Source: CAWDVR01 sp044869805 (lineage in GTDB: Bacteria > Acidobacteriota > Thermoanaerobaculia > Multivoradales > SZUA-115). From it: DNA of 64,000 bases. Both the position numbers and the translations under genes were made by a program. The notes under the pieces were generated by a model. It was not told where the DNA came from and did not search any database. It worked only from the letters and a program-made list of their open reading frames with translations. The number at the start of each line of letters is the position of its first letter. Position 1 is the first letter of the stretch. Location: NCBI GenBank assembly GCA_044869805.1, contig JBIOXV010000111.1:1-64000 (forward strand), written 5' to 3'. This document shows, piece after piece, positions 6,659-14,187 of the stretch.

Positions 6659-7237
6659 ATGACAAACGCCGATTCGCGGGTAACGATCCACATGGCGGCG
6701 AGCCTCGACGGCTTCATCGCTCGAAAGGACGGACGCGTCGACTGGCTCGAGACAGCAGATGAATTCGCAGGCGGGGACACCCTGGACCCGGGAGTCGTCG
6801 AGGCCTTCCTCAAGTCGATCGACTGCTACGTCATGGGATCGAGAACCTATGAGACCGCGCTTCGTTTTGAAGCTCAAGGGCTCGGTTGGTCGTACGGCGA
6901 CAAACCTGTCTTCGTTCTCACTAGGCGCGAGCTGCCGCGAACCCGGGATACAGTCGAGCTCTACTCAGGCGATCTCACACTGCTCGTGAATGGGCGTCTT
7001 CGGCCGGCGTTCGGCGCCATCTGGGTTGTTGGAGGCAGCGCTGTCTCCGCCGAATGCCTACGCCTCGGGCTAGCCGACGAGGTTCGCTGGTCCGTGCTTC
7101 CGATCTTGATCGGTGATGGAATCCCCTTCTTCGGTAACCTCGATCGAGACGTCGCCCTACATCTGACCGAGGTCAACGCGTACAAGAATGGCATAGTCGA
7201 GCTTCGCTACGAGGTGCGTACCCTCAGGCCATCCTGA
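6659..7237 (+). CDS. RibD C-terminal/DHFR-fold reductase-like protein, last cassette gene
   Basis: A 192-aa protein with the classical RibD_C signatures: VTIHMAASLDGFIARKDGRV at the N-terminus, CYVMGSRTYETAL, the WVVGGSAVSAECLRLGLADE loop and LPILIGDGIPFFGN near the end. NAD(P)H-dependent reduction is the family chemistry; the substrate is unknown. The ATG is 30 bases after an attC core. The stop codon overlaps the 3' end of the oppositely oriented ABC permease by 14 bases and no attC follows, so this is where the array meets the core chromosome. The last residues (RPS) may be encoded by chromosomal rather than cassette DNA. Confidence 0.85.
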   Translation: MTNADSRVTIHMAASLDGFIARKDGRVDWLETADEFAGGDTLDPGVVEAFLKSIDCYVMGSRTYETALRFEAQGLGWSYGDKPVFVLTRRELPRTRDTVELYSGDLTLLVNGRLRPAFGAIWVVGGSAVSAECLRLGLADEVRWSVLPILIGDGIPFFGNLDRDVALHLTEVNAYKNGIVELRYEVRTLRPS

Positions 7238-8612
7238 TCCAGCGGAACAGGGTCGCGAAGTCCGGCGGCTTGCCGAACATCAGCAGGCCGATGCGGAAGA
7301 TCTTGGCCGCCGCCCACAGCGCGACGTAGACCCCCGCCGCGCCGATCGCGATCGATAGCCACACCTGCCACGCCGGGGGCGGCGTGCTCGAGGTCATGCG
7401 TAGCAGCATGGCGAAGATGTTGACCGGCGGCACGAAGCTGATGAGGGTGCTGAAGGTGGAGTTGGGGTTGCGGCTGATCGGCATCCACAGGATCCACGGC
7501 AGCATGACGACCAGCATCACCGGCGTCATCAGGGTCTGCGCCTCGCGCATCTCGCTGACCGCCGCGCCGATCGCCGCCATCATCGACGCCATCGTGGCGT
7601 AGCTGATGACGTAGAACAAGAGCAGGTAGAGGAGGAGCGACCATTCGAGCAGGCCGATCATCGCGAACGAGGCCAGCAGCGCCACCCCCAGGCCGGTGTA
7701 GAGGAAGAGGATCAGGAACCCCGCGGCCATCTGCCCCAGCACCTTGCCGGCGAGGAGTTGCATCGGCGTCACCGCCGACAGCAGGACCTCCACCACCCGG
7801 CTCGACTTCTCCTCGACGGTGGTGGTCAGCAGGTTCTGGCCGCTGATCAGCACCGAGATCAGCAAGAGGACCATGAAGCCCGCGGGCAGCATGATGGCGA
7901 AGATCTCGCTCGTCTCGCTCTCTCCTTCGGCCGTCACGGTGGCCGATCGCACTCGGCCGACTTCGACGATCGCCTGGAGCGCCTGGCGATCGAGGCCCGC
8001 GGCGCGCGTGCGGGCCTCGACGATCGCCTCCTTGAGGGCGGCGCGGATCTCACCCTCGATGCGGTCGTCGAGCCGGGCGCGGACGAAGAGGTCGTAGCGG
8101 CCGTACCGCTCCTTGCCCGGCGCCTTGACCACCGCGTCCGGGTGGATCGCCACCAGGGCCAGCCGGCCGCCGGTGTCTGCCGTCGAGCCCTTCAAGGGTT
8201 GCTTCTCGCGCTCCAGGTCGGCGGCCGCGGGGAGCACGGTCACCGAGAGCCGGGGGACTTCGCCCAACGCCTGGGTGAGCGCCCCGCCCGTGCCGCCCTC
8301 GGGAAGCGCCGAGCCCGCCAGCCCTCGGAGCTCCTCGGGAATCTCCTCGGTGACGCGCTCGGCCAGCTCGGCCCGCCGCTTCGCCATCGCCTCCGGGGAG
8401 AGCAGAGTGACGACCATGGGGGCGATCTCGCCGGTGGGATCGAGCAACGCGACCTCACCCTCGACGCGCGGCGCCTTGTCGGTCAGGAGCCGTGGCAGCA
8501 AGAGGATCACCAGGCCGATCAGGAGCGGCGTCACCAGCACGCCGAAGATGAACCCCTTGGTGGCCACCGTGGCCACGAACTCCCGCACCGCGATGTGGAA
8601 CATCTTCCTCAT
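7224..8612 (-). CDS. ABC-2 type transporter permease (NatB-like)
   Basis: A 462-aa membrane protein. One transmembrane segment near the N-terminus (GFIFGVLVTPLLIGLVILLL) precedes a large extracytoplasmic domain of about 200 residues. A C-terminal bundle of about five segments follows, starting at about residue 235 (FAIMLPAGFMVLLLISVLI) with the conserved EEKSSRVVEVLLS loop seen in Na+/drug efflux permeases of the NatB/YhaP type. It pairs with the ATPase at 8609-9598, whose stop overlaps this start (ATGA), indicating translational coupling. Export of sodium, peptide or drug is possible; the cargo is unknown. Confidence 0.9.
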   Translation of the reverse strand: MRKMFHIAVREFVATVATKGFIFGVLVTPLLIGLVILLLPRLLTDKAPRVEGEVALLDPTGEIAPMVVTLLSPEAMAKRRAELAERVTEEIPEELRGLAGSALPEGGTGGALTQALGEVPRLSVTVLPAAADLEREKQPLKGSTADTGGRLALVAIHPDAVVKAPGKERYGRYDLFVRARLDDRIEGEIRAALKEAIVEARTRAAGLDRQALQAIVEVGRVRSATVTAEGESETSEIFAIMLPAGFMVLLLISVLISGQNLLTTTVEEKSSRVVEVLLSAVTPMQLLAGKVLGQMAAGFLILFLYTGLGVALLASFAMIGLLEWSLLLYLLLFYVISYATMASMMAAIGAAVSEMREAQTLMTPVMLVVMLPWILWMPISRNPNSTFSTLISFVPPVNIFAMLLRMTSSTPPPAWQVWLSIAIGAAGVYVALWAAAKIFRIGLLMFGKPPDFATLFRWIRMA

Positions 8613-9598
8613 GCCCGCGCCGCGCCGCCCGCGGTGGCGCCCTCCTCGCGCAGCGCGGCGGCGAGCGGCCCCGCCTGCCGGCCGGCGCCACGGCCGCCGG
8701 TCACCAGGTCCACGAACACGTCCTCGAGGGTCGGCCGGCGGATCTCGACGCGCGCCGCAGGGAGCGCGGCGACGGCGGCGCGCATCACGGCGGCCACGTC
8801 CGCTCCCTCGGCGAGCCGCAGGAGGAGCCCGGAGCCATCGCGCTCGACGCTCTCGACGCCAGGGAGCGCCCCGAGCGGCCCGCTCGGGGCGGCCGGATCG
8901 AGCGGCTCGAAGAGCAGCGCCCGAGGATCGAAGCGGCTACGGATCTCGGGCAGGCTCGCGTCGAGCACCTTCTCGCCACCGTGGATCATCAGCACGTGGT
9001 CGCAGATCTGCTCGGCCTGCACCATGACGTGGGTCGAGAAGAGGATGGTGGCGCCACGCCGGTGCTGCTCCAGCACCAGCTCGCGCAGGTGGCGCATGTT
9101 CACCGGGTCGAGGCCGGAGAACGGCTCGTCGAGGATCAGCAGGTCCGGCTCCTGGATCACCGCGGCGATGAACTGCACCTTCTGCTGCATGCCCTTGGAG
9201 AGCTCCTCCAGGCGCTTGCCCTCGACCTCGGCCAGCTCCAACCGTTCGAGCCAACCCCGCACCAGCGCGGGCAGCCCGGGCCCCTCGCGGCCCTTGAGCT
9301 TCGCCATGTAGGCCAGGAACCCTCCGACCTTCATCTTCTTGTAGACGCCGCGCTCCTCCGGCAGGTAGCCGATGCGGTCCTTGGCGTCCAGCGCCGAGGC
9401 GTGCCCGAGCACCGACACCTCTCCGCGGTCCGGGAAGAGGATGGACATGATCATCCGCAGCGTGGTCGTCTTGCCGGCACCGTTGGGGCCGATGAAGCCG
9501 TAGAGGCCGCCCACGGGGACGGCGAGGTCCAGATCGCGCACCGCGACCTTCTCCCCGAAGGTCTTGGTCACCGAGCGGAGCACGACGGCGTCTGGCAC
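8609..9598 (-). CDS. ABC transporter ATP-binding protein (NatA-like)
   Basis: A 329-aa ATPase with Walker A GPNGAGKTT (about 38-46), signature LSKGMQQK, and Walker B LLILDEPFSGLDP followed by the switch His in LFSTHVM. The sequence resembles the DUF4162-containing NatA group, with a C-terminal accessory domain after residue 230 (RALLFEPLDP through VFVDLV). It supplies ATP hydrolysis for the permease encoded just downstream, to which it is translationally coupled. No promoter motif is obvious in the upstream region, which holds a gene remnant on the other strand. Confidence 0.92.
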   Translation of the reverse strand: MPDAVVLRSVTKTFGEKVAVRDLDLAVPVGGLYGFIGPNGAGKTTTLRMIMSILFPDRGEVSVLGHASALDAKDRIGYLPEERGVYKKMKVGGFLAYMAKLKGREGPGLPALVRGWLERLELAEVEGKRLEELSKGMQQKVQFIAAVIQEPDLLILDEPFSGLDPVNMRHLRELVLEQHRRGATILFSTHVMVQAEQICDHVLMIHGGEKVLDASLPEIRSRFDPRALLFEPLDPAAPSGPLGALPGVESVERDGSGLLLRLAEGADVAAVMRAAVAALPAARVEIRRPTLEDVFVDLVTGGRGAGRQAGPLAAALREEGATAGGAARA

Positions 9599-9735
9599 GA
9601 TGGTTGATCTCAGGCGATGCGTGATCCTACAACGGGGCTGACGGGGCGTAGCGGGTTTGTGGCCCCTTCCGGCCGACCCGGCTCCGTGCCGTTCTCGGCC
9701 GGCGCGGAGTCTCCAGCGCGCGCCAAACTCCGCGA

Positions 9736-10029
9736 ACGACTGCCGCAGAAAGGCTTGACGGGCTCGAGGTCGATCTTCTGCTGGCCATCGGCCACAGATT
9801 GGTGCCGATCGAGATCAAGCTCCCCGCCACCCCCCTGGCCCGCCACGTCGAGCCGCTCGAGCGTTTCAAACGCCTCGCCCCCGGCCGCGTCGTTGAGCAG
9901 GGCCTGCTGATCTGCCGCGTGCCCAACGTGCGCCCGCTTCCCGGCGGCAACATCGCGTTGCCCTGGCAGGAGTGGCCGGGATGGGTGGAGCGGGTGGCGA
10001 GGACGGGGAAAGTGGAGGAAGGCGGATGA
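9736..10029 (+). pseudogene. C-terminal remnant of a DUF4143-type AAA+ ATPase
   Basis: Reading the + frame that ends at TGA 10027-10029 gives GLEVDLLLAIGHRLVPIEIK, then a VEPLERFKRLAPGR helix, LLICRVPN and NIALPWQEWPGW. This is the pattern that closes the DUF4143 C-terminal domain of AAA+ ATPases ('EVDLLL...IEIK...LPW'). The ATPase domain and most of DUF4143 are missing, and the sequence upstream is not recognisable. I infer a decayed gene left between the ABC exporter and the AraC regulator. Confidence 0.5.
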
Positions 10030-10049
10030 ATGTCGCTCGGGGCCGGTCT

Positions 10050-11114
10050 CTAACCTGTCGTCGAACCGATGCGGTTGGGAGAGATGCATGCGACCCCATC
10101 GAGGGCCCGAGCTTCTCGCCGGGGGCGCGCTTCCTTGGGCGGTGTGGCGTAGAGCCGCCGCCAGGCGCGGCGGAGCTGCCGCGCGGAGGCAAAGCCGGCG
10201 CGCTCGGCGACGCGATCCATGTCCAGGCGGGTGGAGGAGAGGAGCTCGCGAGCGAGGGCCACCCGCAGGCGGGCCCGGTAGTCCGGGATGCTCAGGCCCA
10301 CGTGCTCGTGGAACAGGCGCGAGAGATGGCGTGGGCTGGCGCCGGCGATCGCGGCTAAAGCCTCCACCGTCCACGGCCGCGCCGGGTCGGCGGCGACCGC
10401 GTCCTGCGCCCGATGCACCGCCGGGTGGAGGTGACTGCGGCCCGCGAGCCACGGCGAGAGCTGGGGGTCGGCGCCGCCGCGGCGCAGGTAGACCACGAGG
10501 TAGCGCGCGACCAGCAGCGCGCAGGCGGGATCGGTAAGGCGGCCGACCACGTGCAGCATGAGGTCGATGCCGGCAGTGACCCCGGCGCTGGTCAAGCGCT
10601 CGCCGTCCTCGACGAAGAGCCGGCTCTGGAGCACCCTCGCCCGCGGGGCGAGCGCGGCGAGCTCGGCCGAGCTCAGGTGATGGGTGGTGCAGTCGTGGCC
10701 GTCGAGCAGGCCGGCGCGCGCCGCAAGCAGCGCGCCGGAGCAGATCGAGATCAGCGCGTGACCGGGCCGGATCGTGGCCCGCAGCCAGGCGACGATCGCC
10801 GCCTCGTCCGCGGCGTCGGCTTGCGCATCGCCGACGCCGCCCTCCTCCATCAGGCGGTCCACGTCGCCTGCCAGCACCACCATCGCGCCTTCGGGAAGTG
10901 CCTCCGGGAGCGGCTCGATACCGGCCACCGTGAGGCCGATCGAGGTCGTCATGGACGCCCGCGGCCCGACGTAGCGTGCCTCGAAGCGCACCCTCTCCTG
11001 CTCCAGATTCGCCCGACGCAGCACCTCGAGCGGCCCCGCCACGTCGAGCAGCAGGGTCCGCGGCGGCAGCACCACGAAGACCGTGACCCGGCGAGGGAGG
11101 CTGCCCGCGGTCAA
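10050..11114 (-). CDS. GlxA-type transcriptional regulator (DJ-1/PfpI domain plus AraC HTH)
   Basis: A 354-aa regulator. The N-terminal class I amidotransferase-like domain starts VTVFVVLPPRTLLLDVAGPL and contains the nucleophile-elbow region ISICSGALLAARAGLLDG. The C-terminal AraC/XylS domain spans about 250-345, with LAAIAGASPRHLSRLFHEHVG and RVAERAGFASARQLRRAW. The start is taken as TTG 11114 because it overlaps the stop of the upstream hydrolase gene (TTGA); the frame stays open to 11330, but that part would lie wholly inside the hydrolase gene. Coupling suggests it controls or responds to the hydrolase pathway. Confidence 0.85.
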   Translation of the reverse strand: MTAGSLPRRVTVFVVLPPRTLLLDVAGPLEVLRRANLEQERVRFEARYVGPRASMTTSIGLTVAGIEPLPEALPEGAMVVLAGDVDRLMEEGGVGDAQADAADEAAIVAWLRATIRPGHALISICSGALLAARAGLLDGHDCTTHHLSSAELAALAPRARVLQSRLFVEDGERLTSAGVTAGIDLMLHVVGRLTDPACALLVARYLVVYLRRGGADPQLSPWLAGRSHLHPAVHRAQDAVAADPARPWTVEALAAIAGASPRHLSRLFHEHVGLSIPDYRARLRVALARELLSSTRLDMDRVAERAGFASARQLRRAWRRLYATPPKEARPRREARALDGVACISPNRIGSTTG

Positions 11115-11677
11115 GCGCAGAGCCTCTGCTCGGAGCCGGCGAGCGCCTCCTCCACGGTCGCGAGGCGCGCGAAGCGTCCGTCGAGCACCAACTCCGTCCG
11201 CGCCTTGATCTCCGCCGGGCTCCAGACCGTTCCGTGGCGGTCGGTCATGGCGAAGGTGAGCGTCGCCTCGGTCACGTAGGCGACCTCGAAGCCGATGTCC
11301 GAAGCGTGGCGGGTCGTGGTCTCGCAGCACTGCTCGCTGCGGATGCCGGAGACGATCAGCCGGCGGATGCCGCGCTGGACCAGCCAGACGTCGAGCCCGC
11401 TGCCGACGAGCGCGCTGTGGCTGCGCTTGCGGAACACGGCGTCGGGCGTGACCTGGAGCGGTGCCAGGGTGACCACGTGGCCGGAGGCGAGCGAGAACGG
11501 GCCCTCCTCCTCGACGTGGAAGATCTGCACCACCGGGATGCCGGTGGCGCGGGCGCCGTCGACGAGGGCCTGCAGGCGTTCGGCGAAGGCCGGCAGGTCG
11601 CGATCGCTCCAGTAGGGGCGATGGCGGAAGGACTCTTGTGCGTCGACGACCAGCAGGGCGGTTTCAAGGGCGCGCAT
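11111..11677 (-). CDS. isochorismatase-like cysteine hydrolase
   Basis: A 188-aa member of the cysteine hydrolase superfamily. The catalytic triad candidates are Asp13 (LLVVDAQESF), Lys in AVFRKRSHSAL (about 84) and Cys in IRSEQCCETTTRHASD (about 117-118), where two adjacent cysteines occupy the nucleophile position. Members hydrolyse isochorismate, nicotinamide, N-carbamoyl compounds and similar amides. The gene is translationally coupled to a GlxA-type regulator, a recurrent pair in bacteria whose inducer is usually unknown. Confidence 0.85.
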   Translation of the reverse strand: MRALETALLVVDAQESFRHRPYWSDRDLPAFAERLQALVDGARATGIPVVQIFHVEEEGPFSLASGHVVTLAPLQVTPDAVFRKRSHSALVGSGLDVWLVQRGIRRLIVSGIRSEQCCETTTRHASDIGFEVAYVTEATLTFAMTDRHGTVWSPAEIKARTELVLDGRFARLATVEEALAGSEQRLCA

Positions 11678-11830
11678 CGCGGGGTCTCCCCGTTTCGTCC
11701 GGCGGCATGCCGGGCGTCTGATGCGACCATGCTAGACGCTCGCAGGAGCCCGGAAAAGGCGGGCGGTGGCCGAAAAAGGGACAAAAACGGACAATGCTGC
11801 GCGCTCGGTCAACCCACGGGGCGTCAGTCC

Positions 11831-12292
11831 TTACCCCACCCCTGACGATCCAAACCCCCCATCCCCCCGCTCGCTGTCCGATAGCTCTTCCACCTCCTCG
11901 AAGGCCACCTTCACCACGGGCGCCACGAGGAGCTGGGCGATGCGGTCGCCGCGGCAGAGGATGAAGGGCTCCTGGCCGAGGTTGATGAGCGGCACCGCGA
12001 CCTCGCCGCGGTAGTCGCTGTCGATGGTGCCGGGCCCGTTCACCACCGTGATCCCGGAGCGGATGGCGAGGCCGCTGCGCGGGCGCACCTGGCCTTCGTA
12101 GCCGATCGGGATCTCGAGCGCGAGGCCGGTGGGGATCAACGCTCGTTCCCCGGGGGCGAGGGTCAGATCGCCCTCGATCGCCGCCCGCAGGTCGTAGCCG
12201 GCGCTGCCGGGCGAGGCGGGGCTGGGCAGGGGGAGGTCCGTGGCGTGGGGCAGGCGCCGTAGGCGAATGCGGAGCGGAAGTTGCGAGCTCAT
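11831..12292 (-). CDS. dut: dUTP diphosphatase
   Basis: A 153-aa trimeric dUTPase carrying all five family motifs in order: SPGSAGYDLRA, RPRSGLA, NGPGTIDSDYRGE, RGDRIAQLL and a C-terminal Gly-rich RGDGGFGSSG that closes over the active site. It hydrolyses dUTP to dUMP and pyrophosphate, keeping uracil out of DNA and feeding thymidylate synthesis. The start at ATG 12292 gives a normal N-terminus; an in-frame extension to 12391 overlaps the pseudopilin gene and is unlikely. It lies 31 bases downstream of the secretion operon and may be co-transcribed with it. Confidence 0.95.
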   Translation of the reverse strand: MSSQLPLRIRLRRLPHATDLPLPSPASPGSAGYDLRAAIEGDLTLAPGERALIPTGLALEIPIGYEGQVRPRSGLAIRSGITVVNGPGTIDSDYRGEVAVPLINLGQEPFILCRGDRIAQLLVAPVVKVAFEEVEELSDSERGDGGFGSSGVG

Positions 12293-12323
12293 GACGCGGT
12301 GTAGGCAGGCCGATCGAGAGCGC

Positions 12324-13208
12324 CTAGCCGTCCTCCGTTCCGCCGCCGGCGGGAGGCTTTCCGGCTGCCGGGGGCGGCTGGACGGGAGCACCGCCCGGGG
12401 TGCCGAAGCCGCCGGAGCCGGGCTGACCCGGGATCGGCGCCTGGCCGGGCACTTGGCCCATCCCGGGAGGCACGATGCCCGGCCGCCAGGGACGGCCGAT
12501 CCACTGCGGCCGGGTGCCCACCGGCAGGCCGCTGCCGCCCGGCGTGTTGAAGCCGCCGGACGCCACCAGGATCTCCCAACGGAACTGCCACTGGTCGTAG
12601 CTGCTCTTGTCGAAGAACAGCTTGATCGACTCCTTCCTGCTACGGCTGACCACGCCGACGATCGGGCCCACGGTGACCTGATTGCCCGCTTCGCTCTGGT
12701 CGCCGAAGAGGTTCGACACCGGCAGGGGCGGGGCGGGGGCGTCGAGCCGGCCCTCCTGGTCCCCCCTACCGTCGTCCTTGCCGTCGCCGTCCTCGGTGTC
12801 GCCGGGCGGCGGCGGCCGGCGAGAGCCGGGTGGCTGCTGAGGCTGGGTGCCCGGGACCAGATTGCTGCCCGGCCGTACCGGCCCGCCTTCGAGCAGCAGG
12901 CCCCACTCGCCGTCCTCCATCATCGGGTCTCGCCACAGGCGGCGGAGCGAGCGCGGCTTGACCTCGACGAGCTCCTGCAGGCGCACCGGCGCGCGGCCGA
13001 ACTTGGTTCGGAAGACCCGGATCGCCTCGGCGTACTGCAGGCCGCGGGCGATCAGCTCCTCTTCCTTCTCGCGCTGGATCGCCTTGCTCCACACCGGCAG
13101 CGCCATGGCGGTCAGGATGGACATCACGGTGACCGCCACGGCGAGGGCGGCCAGGGTGTAGCCGGCCTGGCCGTCGCGGTCCGCATGGGGCTGGGGCCTG
13201 GTCACCAT
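12324..13208 (-). CDS. type II secretion-like minor pseudopilin with Pro/Gly-rich tail
   Basis: A 294-aa protein from ATG 13208, overlapping the stop of the preceding pseudopilin gene (ATGGTGA). After a 14-residue leader comes a class III signal sequence, QAG followed by YTLAALAVAVTVMSILTAM; position +5 of the mature protein is Ala rather than the usual Glu. The middle (about 40-90) carries IQREKEEELIARGLQYAEAIR, shared with type IV pilin-like proteins. A low-complexity Pro/Gln/Gly region (about 110-145) follows, then a second folded part (KESIKLFFDKSSYDQWQFRW) and a Gly/Pro-rich end. Assembly into a pseudopilus tip or accessory role is inferred. Confidence 0.75.
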   Translation of the reverse strand: MVTRPQPHADRDGQAGYTLAALAVAVTVMSILTAMALPVWSKAIQREKEEELIARGLQYAEAIRVFRTKFGRAPVRLQELVEVKPRSLRRLWRDPMMEDGEWGLLLEGGPVRPGSNLVPGTQPQQPPGSRRPPPPGDTEDGDGKDDGRGDQEGRLDAPAPPLPVSNLFGDQSEAGNQVTVGPIVGVVSRSRKESIKLFFDKSSYDQWQFRWEILVASGGFNTPGGSGLPVGTRPQWIGRPWRPGIVPPGMGQVPGQAPIPGQPGSGGFGTPGGAPVQPPPAAGKPPAGGGTEDG

Positions 13209-13669
13209 TCGCTGTAGGGGGTGCCGTCGAGGCTCAGGGCCTCGGAGCCGGAGTGGACGTCGATGATGCCGGGCCCGCCTTCGCCGTCCTCGCCTTCGTC
13301 GCTTTCGGGGCCGGGGCTTTCGGGGTCCTCTTCCTCGTAGACCACCACCCAGGTCTCGTTGCTGCCGGTGATCGGGTCGATCGGCAGCGAGCGCAGGTAG
13401 CCGGCCTCGACGATGTCCTCGAGCGCCGTGGGGTAGTGGCCCTTGTCGCCGTAGTACTGGTCGAGCACGTCGCGCAGGGTAAAGAGGTTCTGGCGCAGCA
13501 CCGCTTCCTTGGCGCGCTTGGGGCGGTCGATCAGGTTGGGCACCACGATGCCGGCCAGGATGCCGATGATGGCGACCACGATGATCATCTCGAGCAGCGT
13601 GAAGCCGCCCTGGGTGCCGAGCGCTCGGCGCTCCGCGAGCCGCCTCTTCCATGCGTGGATCGATTCCAT
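13202..13669 (-). CDS. type II secretion major-pseudopilin-like protein (GspG-like)
   Basis: A 155-aa protein from ATG 13669. The prepilin signal is GTQGG followed by FTLLEMIIVVAIIGILAGIV, with Glu at +5 and the long hydrophobic helix. The globular part has the GspG features LFTLRDVLDQYYGDKGHYP, LRSLPIDPITGSNETWVV and a C-terminal Asp/Glu-rich loop followed by DGTPYSEW, where the calcium-site loop lies in known GspG structures. It needs a prepilin peptidase, which is not in this window. It sits between two other pseudopilin genes in the same operon. Confidence 0.85.
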   Translation of the reverse strand: MESIHAWKRRLAERRALGTQGGFTLLEMIIVVAIIGILAGIVVPNLIDRPKRAKEAVLRQNLFTLRDVLDQYYGDKGHYPTALEDIVEAGYLRSLPIDPITGSNETWVVVYEEEDPESPGPESDEGEDGEGGPGIIDVHSGSEALSLDGTPYSEW

Positions 13670-13674
13670 CCTGC

Positions 13675-14184
13675 TCACCACTCTCGGTAGGGGACGCCGT
13701 TCAGGCCCACGCCCTCGGAGAGGGAGTAGACATCGAAGATGTTCTCGCCGCCCCAGGAGTCGCTCTCCGGCTCGTCCTGGAAGCTCCGCAGGCCCCACTC
13801 CGCCTCGCCGGTCATCGGGTCGATCGGAATGCGGCGCAGGAAGCGCGCTTTCTTGTCCACCTGGCCGACGAGCTCGACGCCCTCGACCAGGGTTTCCAGG
13901 TCTTTGGGGTAGCCCTCGGTGCCGAGGTCGATGGGGATCAGGCCGGCGTCGCTGTAGCGCTTGAACTCGTCGATCGCCAGGCGCATGGAGCGCAGGTCGT
14001 GCCGCAGCTCGGATTCCTTCATCCGCCGGCTGGCGAACTTGACCACCGGGAAAGTGGCGCTGGCGAGCACGGTGAGGATGAGGGCGACCATGACGAGCTC
14101 CGCGAGGGTGAATCCGGCCTCACGGCGGCCGCGGCCTCCCGCCACGAGGCTTGCGCGCGACGTCGGGGCCGGCTCCCTCGTCAC
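13675..14184 (-). CDS. type II secretion pseudopilin (GspG-like paralogue)
   Basis: A 169-aa protein with a 24-residue leader ending REAG, then FTLAELVMVALILTVLASAT with Glu at +5. The body (ELRHDLRSMRLAIDEFKRYS, FLRRIPIDPMTGEAEWGL, GVGLNGVPYREW) matches the neighbouring GspG-like protein in layout, including the PIDPMTG loop and a YxxW ending, so the two are paralogues from an old duplication. The leader is longer than in most pilins. The gene is separated from the secretin by 3 bases and from the next pseudopilin by 5 bases, so the set is clearly one operon. Confidence 0.85.
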   Translation of the reverse strand: MTREPAPTSRASLVAGGRGRREAGFTLAELVMVALILTVLASATFPVVKFASRRMKESELRHDLRSMRLAIDEFKRYSDAGLIPIDLGTEGYPKDLETLVEGVELVGQVDKKARFLRRIPIDPMTGEAEWGLRSFQDEPESDSWGGENIFDVYSLSEGVGLNGVPYREW

Positions 14185-14187
14185 TCT

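Noticed and set aside
9610..10452. Possible 280-aa minus-strand gene between ABC ATPase and AraC regulator
   Set aside because: Arg/Pro/Gly-rich without motifs, overlaps the AraC-type HTH in another frame and crosses the DUF4143 remnant; judged a GC artefact.
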